A stretch of 47,571 nucleotides of DNA. It comes from an uncultured Eudoraea sp. (GTDB lineage Bacteria; Bacteroidota; Bacteroidia; Flavobacteriales; Flavobacteriaceae). Where the stretch lies: positions 1 to 47,571 of the forward strand of contig CAMYIE010000017.1 of the NCBI GenBank assembly GCA_947258405.1, given 5' to 3'. Under the pieces are notes generated by a model. That model was not told where the DNA came from. It was given only the letters and a program-made list of their open reading frames with translations, and ran no database searches. Within the stretch, counting starts at the first letter, position 1; every line of letters starts with the position of its first letter. This document shows positions 42,218 through 47,571 of this stretch, piece after piece. Both the position numbers and the translations under genes were made by a program.

Positions 42218-43081
42218 CTAGCCCAGATAAGACTTCAAAAGCTTATTTCTGGAATTATGTCTTAGTTTGCGGATCGCTTTCTCACGAATTTGTCTTACCC
42301 TTTCGCGGGTCAGATCGAAGGTTTGGCCAATTTCTGCTAGAGTCATCGACTGTTGGTCTCCAATACCGTAGTAGAGTTTTATGACATCGGCTTCCCTCGG
42401 AGATAAGGTATCGAGGGCCCTGTTGATCTCGGTATATAGAGATTGTCTCATCAGATCCACGTCGGGTCGTGGGGATTCCCCGGAACGCATAACATCATAT
42501 AAATTCGAATCCTCTCCTTCCTTCAGTGGCGCATCCATGGAGATATGACGCCCTGAGTTTTTAATGGACTGCTTAACCTCTGTAATGGTCATATCGAGTT
42601 CCCTGGCGATTTCTTCCGCCGAAGGAGGTCGTTCATGTGTTTGTTCCAGATAGGAAAACGTCTTTTTGATCTTATTTATAGAACCGATCTTATTAAGCGG
42701 CAGGCGTACTACCCTTGATTGTTCTGCAAGAGCCTGAAGGATAGACTGTCTGATCCACCAAACGGCATATGAAATAAATTTAAACCCCCGGGTTTCATCA
42801 AAGCGCTTTGCCGCCTTTACCAAACCAACATTTCCTTCGTTGATAAGGTCAGGTAACTTCAAACCCTGGTTTTGATATTGCTTGGCAACCGAGACCACAA
42901 ACCTTAAGTTTGCATTGGTAAGCTTCTCCAAAGCTGCCTGGTCTCCGGCTCTGATCTTCCGGGCCAGTTCAACTTCTTCGTCGGCTGTTATCAATTCTAT
43001 TTTACTGATATCCTGCAAGTACTTATCCAACGATTTAGATTCTCTGTTGGTTACCTGCTTGATGATCTTAAGTTGCCTCAT
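42218..43081 (-). CDS. rpoD: Primary sigma factor RpoD/SigA (short Bacteroidota form)
   Basis: A 287 aa housekeeping sigma factor of the short form found in Bacteroidota, lacking region 1.1. Region 1.2 ([16 protein letters not shown]), region 2 ([49 protein letters not shown]), region 3 and region 4.2 ([20 protein letters not shown]) are complete. It recognises the TTTG/TAnnTTTG promoters seen throughout this window. A 13-bp palindrome lies just upstream of its start. Confidence 0.96.
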   Translation of the reverse strand: MRQLKIIKQVTNRESKSLDKYLQDISKIELITADEEVELARKIRAGDQAALEKLTNANLRFVVSVAKQYQNQGLKLPDLINEGNVGLVKAAKRFDETRGFKFISYAVWWIRQSILQALAEQSRVVRLPLNKIGSINKIKKTFSYLEQTHERPPSAEEIARELDMTITEVKQSIKNSGRHISMDAPLKEGEDSNLYDVMRSGESPRPDVDLMRQSLYTEINRALDTLSPREADVIKLYYGIGDQQSMTLAEIGQTFDLTRERVRQIREKAIRKLRHNSRNKLLKSYLG

Positions 43082-43102
43082 TCGCTGAATTTATGTTAAA
43101 AT

Positions 43103-43115
43103 TTGAGTGACTCAA
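43103..43115 (-). promoter_or_regulatory. 13-bp palindrome upstream of rpoD
   Basis: TTGAGT-G-ACTCAA is a perfect 6-1-6 inverted repeat 21 nt before the rpoD ATG. It could be an operator or lie in the 5' leader. A chance occurrence is not excluded. Confidence 0.35.
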
Positions 43116-43286
43116 CATACAGCTTTCTGCGCTCTTTTCCAAAATGTTTAGTACAATATTATACAGGAATTATAATAATGTTAAATATATTCATAAGTAC
43201 TTAATATACAGCAATTTAAAAAATATTTTAAAAAATCAAAATCATTGGTTTCTCGGGCTAAACCAGAGAATTATTATCTTGGGTCG

Positions 43287-43796
43287 ATGAGCAAGAGAGC
43301 ATTTAAAAAATACCTGACTGAATTACCTAAACCTTCTTTGGAAGAACAGCTTCTGGATCTTTACGAACGTTTCCCAGAGGTTAAGAAATATTACGATTTT
43401 GTCTTTAACCCAAAGGAAGACAGGCTGATACAGGAGGCACAGATGAAAATTTCCAATGAGTATTTCCCGATAAGAAGAAAACGACCCAGGGGCAGAAGAT
43501 CGGTCGCCCACAAATTCATAAAACAGTATATAACCCTGGGGATGGATCCGTCCAAACTCGGAGATCTGATGCTCTATAATCTTGAGATAGCACAAAGATT
43601 TGAAGCAGACCGAAATGTTCCGGAGGCTTTTTACAAAAGCATGATGAACTCTTTTGCTGAAGCGATCCGATACATTTCTTTTCACGGTCTGGTTCACGAT
43701 TTTAAATCGCGTATTATCGCCATTTATCAGGTTGTTGAAGATCGTAATTGGCCTTTTTATGACGGGTTTTCAAGGGCTTTGGATATAATCGATTAA
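43287..43796 (+). CDS. DUF6155-like hypothetical protein
   Basis: A 169 aa basic protein starting MSKRAFKKYLTELPK. It contains the segment LLDLYERFPEVKKYYDFVFNP and a very basic patch (residues about 66-76, RRKRPRGRRSV) that might bind nucleic acid. I recall similar proteins under DUF6155. The frame extends to 43245, but ATG 43287 matches the family start. It is divergent from rpoD and 23 nt upstream of a dehydrogenase gene. No function is assigned. Confidence 0.8.
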   Translation: MSKRAFKKYLTELPKPSLEEQLLDLYERFPEVKKYYDFVFNPKEDRLIQEAQMKISNEYFPIRRKRPRGRRSVAHKFIKQYITLGMDPSKLGDLMLYNLEIAQRFEADRNVPEAFYKSMMNSFAEAIRYISFHGLVHDFKSRIIAIYQVVEDRNWPFYDGFSRALDIID

Positions 43797-43819
43797 AAAC
43801 AGGTTAAGCCAAAAGATTT

Positions 43820-44749
43820 ATGAGCGTAGTTATTATTAGACAAGACGGAAAAATTGATGAATGGAAATTCGCCTTAGCGTCGGCAGCACCCCAAATTACT
43901 TTTTATAGTTATCTGGAAGACCACCCTAAGGACGATATTGAGATCGCGATGGTGTGGAAACATCCGACTGGAATTTTTAAGGAATACCCTTCACTGAAAT
44001 ATGTTGCCTCTTTCGGCGCAGGGGTTGATTTTTTGTTGGATGACCCGGAAATTCCATCTCATGTGAAGATCACCCGTGTTGTAGATCCTGTTTTGGCCAG
44101 TGATATGTCCGAATTTGTGATTGCAGCTCTTTTTTCTTTTATGAAGAATCTGACCCGGTATCGGACTGATCAGATCTCAAAGGTTTGGGATCCCTTGCCT
44201 TATAAAAGAATAGGGGACCTTACTGTTGGGATAATGGGCATGGGAGCATTGGGCAGTCGTTTAGCCGCAGACCTTTGTCAGATTGGTTTTAAAGTAGTGG
44301 GCTGGTCCAGGTCTCGCAAAAAACTTGACGCTGTGGAGTGCTATACCGGTGAAAAGCAGAAATCGGATTTTCTTTCAAGATCAAATGTTCTGGTATGTCT
44401 ATTACCATTGACACGCGAGACTTCCGGTATCATAAAAACTAAGCTCTTTAAACAATTGCCGCAGGGCGCTTATGTAATTAATGTAGCCCGTGGTGGGCAT
44501 TTGGTCGATCAAGACCTCATCGACATGATAGACCATGGGCATATAAGTGGAGCCTGCCTCGATGTTTACCATCAGGAACCGTTACCTGAAGGGCATCCTT
44601 TCTGGAATCATCCCAAAGTGTTCATGACCCCTCATGTAGCCAGCGTTTCGGATGTTCGCGCTGTAGTTCCGCAATTATTGGACAATTACTATAGATTTAA
44701 AAAGGGAGAGCCATTGCTCAACGAAGTATCAACACTTCGTGGTTATTAA
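43820..44749 (+). CDS. D-isomer 2-hydroxyacid dehydrogenase (GhrA-like)
   Basis: A 309 aa NAD(P)-dependent dehydrogenase similar to glyoxylate/hydroxypyruvate reductase A. The nucleotide-binding motif is GIMGMGALGSRLA. The catalytic Arg lies in NVARGGHLVDQ, the Glu in YHQEPLPEGHPFW and the His in TPHVASVSD. The substrate is probably glyoxylate or hydroxypyruvate, but related 2-keto acids are possible. Confidence 0.92.
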   Translation: MSVVIIRQDGKIDEWKFALASAAPQITFYSYLEDHPKDDIEIAMVWKHPTGIFKEYPSLKYVASFGAGVDFLLDDPEIPSHVKITRVVDPVLASDMSEFVIAALFSFMKNLTRYRTDQISKVWDPLPYKRIGDLTVGIMGMGALGSRLAADLCQIGFKVVGWSRSRKKLDAVECYTGEKQKSDFLSRSNVLVCLLPLTRETSGIIKTKLFKQLPQGAYVINVARGGHLVDQDLIDMIDHGHISGACLDVYHQEPLPEGHPFWNHPKVFMTPHVASVSDVRAVVPQLLDNYYRFKKGEPLLNEVSTLRGY

Positions 44750-44798
44750 CTTTTTTATAAATCCGATCTTTTGATTTCATTTAAGGATAAAAATGCTC

Positions 44799-44806
44799 TA
44801 GTTTTG
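44799..44806 (+). promoter_or_regulatory. -7 element of the helicase gene
   Basis: TAGTTTTG is a perfect TAnnTTTG match. The message would start near 44812, leaving a leader of about 68 nt before the TTG start at 44880. The leader contains a GATCC-TGAG-GGATC hairpin (44831-44844). Confidence 0.5.
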
Positions 44807-44879
44807 CAAGATTGAGGTTTAAGGAACCCGGATCCTGAGGGATCATGACGACTATTTCAATCAAAAAGCCCCTGTAGAG

Positions 44880-46385
44880 TTGCGAACCGAATCTATCGAA
44901 AAGACCCTTTACGACTACCAGATACAGGATTTGAATACCATTTTTTCCTATCTCAGGAAGAATGAGCAGAATAAAAATCTTCTGTACCAATTACCCACCG
45001 GCGGTGGCAAGACAGTCGTGTTTTCCGAAATCACCAGACGTTTTATCGAAGAAACAGGTAAAAAAGTAGTGGTATTGACCCACCGAATAGAACTCAGCCT
45101 TCAAACTTCCAATATGCTCAGTGGTTTCAAGGTGAAGAATATGATTATCAATAGCGATGTAAAGGAACTTCGTGATGATAATCAGTACCTCTGCTTTGTC
45201 GCTATGGTGGAAACACTTAACAACAGGTTACAGGAAGAAATGGTAGAGCTCAATAATGTTGGGCTTGTGATCATTGATGAAGCTCATTATAATTCGTTCC
45301 GTAAACTCTTTAAGTATTTCGAGAAATCGACAATATTAGGCGTTACAGCAACTCCACTGAGTTCTAATATTAAACTCCCCATGAAAGATCACTATCAGAC
45401 GCTCATCGTGGGGGAGTCTATCGAATCATTGATTGGGAAGAGATTTCTTGCCCAGGCCAATATGTATAACTACGATGTAAGCCTGCGATCACTGAAATTG
45501 GGTATTAATGGGGATTATACAGTAAAGTCGTCCGACGAATTGTATGGGAACCTGAATATGCTAAATAAACTTGTAGGCGCTTATGAAGAAGTAGCCAAAG
45601 GCACTAAAACACTGATCTTTAATAATGGTATCAGCACATCGAAGTATGTGTATGAAGTTTTCAAAAAGGGGGGATACCCCATTAGACATCTCGACAATAA
45701 AAATACAGCCTCGGAACGCCGTGAGATACTAAACTGGTTTTCAGATACCCCCGATGCAATACTCACATCGGTGAGTATCCTTACCACCGGATTTGATGAA
45801 CCCAGTGTTGAAACGGTCATCCTTAATCGGGCTACGCGCTCACTGACACTTTATTTTCAGATGATCGGGCGAGGGTCCAGGGTATTGCCTGAAAAAGGAG
45901 AATTCACAGTTGTGGATCTTGGAAACAATGTAGCCAGATTTGGAATGTGGGATGCACCTATAGACTGGCAGGAGATCTTCCACTTCCCCGATTTCTACTT
46001 GTCTAATATCAAGAACGACGAGGAGATTGAAAAGGAATTTGTATACGAAATGCCTCCCGAACTTCGCTCTAAATTCAGTGAATCTGAGCATATTCAGTTC
46101 GATATCAAAGAGGAATATAAAAAGGTGTTTGCACAGGGCCTGAAATCAAAAACCGTACTGGAAAGAAGCATTGAACAACACGCTCAAATTTGTGTAGAGA
46201 ATAGCGAAGATGTATTCGATGCCAGGCTGCTTGCCAAACAGCTCAAAGATGAAATCGCATATCGCGTCAGGCAGTATTCTTACTGCATTATGAATAATAC
46301 CAAGAACTACAAGGAATGGCTCGAGGAGGATTACGAACGCAAATTGCGACTGAGTATATCCCAGAAATTTGCGGCTAAGATGTAG
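44880..46385 (+). CDS. DEAD/DEAH-box SF2 helicase
   Basis: A 501 aa superfamily 2 ATPase. Motif I is LPTGGGKTVV (K44), motif Ia VVLTHRIEL, motif II IIDEAH (D133-H136), motif III GVTATPL, and motif VI QMIGRGSRV. The C-terminal 120 residues are charged and specific to this protein. The best start is TTG 44880, but the frame stays open back to 44823 without ATG, GTG or an earlier TTG, and the intervening residues look protein-like, so an atypical start is possible. Related proteins include RadD-like helicases; the role (DNA repair or RNA) is unsettled. Followed 3 nt later by a glycosyltransferase. Confidence 0.88.
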   Translation: MRTESIEKTLYDYQIQDLNTIFSYLRKNEQNKNLLYQLPTGGGKTVVFSEITRRFIEETGKKVVVLTHRIELSLQTSNMLSGFKVKNMIINSDVKELRDDNQYLCFVAMVETLNNRLQEEMVELNNVGLVIIDEAHYNSFRKLFKYFEKSTILGVTATPLSSNIKLPMKDHYQTLIVGESIESLIGKRFLAQANMYNYDVSLRSLKLGINGDYTVKSSDELYGNLNMLNKLVGAYEEVAKGTKTLIFNNGISTSKYVYEVFKKGGYPIRHLDNKNTASERREILNWFSDTPDAILTSVSILTTGFDEPSVETVILNRATRSLTLYFQMIGRGSRVLPEKGEFTVVDLGNNVARFGMWDAPIDWQEIFHFPDFYLSNIKNDEEIEKEFVYEMPPELRSKFSESEHIQFDIKEEYKKVFAQGLKSKTVLERSIEQHAQICVENSEDVFDARLLAKQLKDEIAYRVRQYSYCIMNNTKNYKEWLEEDYERKLRLSISQKFAAKM

Positions 46386-46388
46386 TAA

Positions 46389-47571
46389 ATGTCATCGAAA
46401 TCAGGAAAATTATTGGTTATTGGTCATGTATGGCCCGAACCGCTGGCTACTGCAGCTGGTAAAAGAATGTTGCAGCTTCTCGATTTTTGGCAAGACCGGG
46501 GTGCTGATATTTCTTTTGCATCGGCAGCCATAAAAACTGAATACAGTTTTGACTTGAGCAGTTTGGGGATAGAAGAAATCCCAATATGTCTGAACGATCC
46601 TTCCTTCGATCGTATGATATGTAAACAGAACCCTGATATAGTTATGTTCGACCGATTTATGACCGAAGAGCAATATGGTTGGCGGGTGGCTGAACAATTG
46701 CCGAATTGCATTCGGATTCTTAATACAGAAGACCTCCATTCGCTGCGTCAGGCACGTGGAGCGCATATTGATCAACCTCTCGCTGACTTGTCCAGAAAAT
46801 GGCTCGAGGCCGATACTACCAAAAGGGAACTCGCAAGCATATACAGGTCAGATCTTAGTTTAATTATTTCAACCTTTGAAGAGAAATGGTTGAGGTCAAA
46901 GGCCGGGGTACCTCAAGAACTCCTTGCCTATCTTCCTTTTATGTATAATACCTCGGCAATAACACAAATAGAAAAATTACCAGGCTATAAAGACCGTAGA
47001 GATTTTGTCTTTGTGGGTAATGGAAAACACCAGCCCAATCTCGATGCCATCGCCTGGCTTAAAAATGAACTTTGGCCAGTTATCAGTGGGAAATTGCCCG
47101 ATATCGACCTGCATATTTATGGGGCTTATTTACCCCGGAACATCCTCGATTTGAATGATCCTGATACAGGATTTCTCGTTCACGGTTGGATTGAAGATAT
47201 TCGGTCGGTTTTAAAGAATTGTCGGGTAAACCTTGTACCCTTGCGCTATGGGGCTGGTCTGAAGGGCAAACTACTGGAAGCTATGTTATGTGGAACACCT
47301 AGTATTGCCACCCATATTGGGATGGAGGGAATCTCAGGTGTTGATGACGATAGTATTACCAGGTTTATAAAAAATGAGAGCTTTACAGAGAAAGCAATTG
47401 ATTTGTATTGCAATAAAGAGGTATGGGAAACACAACGATCTGCAGAATTAGAAATAGTAGGCAGACAATTCAGTACCCAAACACACTATTCAAGAATCAT
47501 AGATAGATTAGAATATCTTAGCAAAAATCTGTTCGATCACCGACATCAAAATGTGGTAGGTAGTATACTTA
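46389..47571 (+). CDS. Glycosyltransferase family 4/1 protein, 3' partial
   Basis: An ATG at 46389 opens a frame that runs to the end of the window without a stop (394 codons). The protein is a GT-B glycosyltransferase: an N-terminal Rossmann-like segment (LLVIGHVWPEPLATAAGKR), FVFVGNGKHQPNLDAI in the linker, and the nucleotide-sugar site VPLRYGAGLKGKLLEAMLCGTPSIAT, the hallmark of GT4/GT1 enzymes. It probably transfers a sugar to a surface polysaccharide or lipid. It starts 3 nt after the helicase stop, an odd functional pairing, so they may be cotranscribed merely by proximity. Confidence 0.88.
   Translation, partial: MSSKSGKLLVIGHVWPEPLATAAGKRMLQLLDFWQDRGADISFASAAIKTEYSFDLSSLGIEEIPICLNDPSFDRMICKQNPDIVMFDRFMTEEQYGWRVAEQLPNCIRILNTEDLHSLRQARGAHIDQPLADLSRKWLEADTTKRELASIYRSDLSLIISTFEEKWLRSKAGVPQELLAYLPFMYNTSAITQIEKLPGYKDRRDFVFVGNGKHQPNLDAIAWLKNELWPVISGKLPDIDLHIYGAYLPRNILDLNDPDTGFLVHGWIEDIRSVLKNCRVNLVPLRYGAGLKGKLLEAMLCGTPSIATHIGMEGISGVDDDSITRFIKNESFTEKAIDLYCNKEVWETQRSAELEIVGRQFSTQTHYSRIIDRLEYLSKNLFDHRHQNVVGSIL

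Noticed and set aside
1-47571. tRNA genes, CRISPR arrays, insertion sequences or prophage
   Set aside because: Intergenic stretches are short and show no cloverleaf, regular repeats, transposase or integrase genes.

Overview
The window is chromosomal DNA from a member of the Bacteroidota, most likely the family Flavobacteriaceae. The evidence is the fused lpxC/fabZ gene, an LpxD paralogue downstream of efp, the short (287 aa) primary sigma factor, A-rich and poorly conserved ribosome-binding regions, and repeated promoter-like sequences of the Bacteroidota type (TTTG about 19 nt upstream of TAnnTTTG). I cannot name the genus. No tRNA, rRNA, CRISPR array, insertion sequence or prophage was seen. 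Nearly all of it looks like core or lineage-conserved genome.

Layout. (1) 1-6067: an HD phosphohydrolase cut by the window edge, then a tight lipid A operon (lpxD, lpxC/fabZ, lpxA, efp, second lpxD-like gene). (2) 6134-7852: sucD and fabG. (3) 7948-10810: a membrane VWA protein and a prohibitin-like SPFH protein. (4) 10823-19077: the complete histidine operon hisG-D-C-B-H-(GNAT)-A-(DinB)-F-IE. It is preceded by a 17-residue leader peptide with four His codons and mutually exclusive hairpins ending in a terminator, a textbook attenuator. (5) 19142-21783: a VWA protein and a MoxR-like AAA+ ATPase. (6) 21886-32025: housekeeping and accessory genes (DUF418 membrane protein, TruA-like synthase, two tandem alpha/beta hydrolases, cysE-cysM, DUF2461 protein, a phosphatidylserine decarboxylase-like protein, an M19 dipeptidase lipoprotein). 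(7) 32139-41714: six co-directional genes: hybrid histidine kinase with HPt domain, REC-only regulator, membrane-anchored HEAT protein, processive GT2 glycosyltransferase, membrane alkaline-phosphatase-fold protein with TPRs, and a YaiO-like outer-membrane protein. This looks like a signal-controlled surface glycan synthesis, modification and export system. (8) 41715-42217: no long gene, but two related tiny ORFs (32 and 33 codons), each associated with a terminator, behind a promoter overlapped by a perfect 8-bp inverted repeat. (9) 42218-47571: rpoD, a DUF6155-like protein, a 2-hydroxyacid dehydrogenase, an SF2 helicase and a glycosyltransferase cut by the window end.

The most interesting items are the histidine attenuator (rarely discussed in Bacteroidota), the twin mini-ORF locus next to rpoD, the kinase-HEAT-GT2-phosphatase-YaiO locus, and an 18-bp perfect palindrome centred on the start codon of the HEAT gene. 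All functional calls come from reading the sequence and from recall of families. No database search was run.
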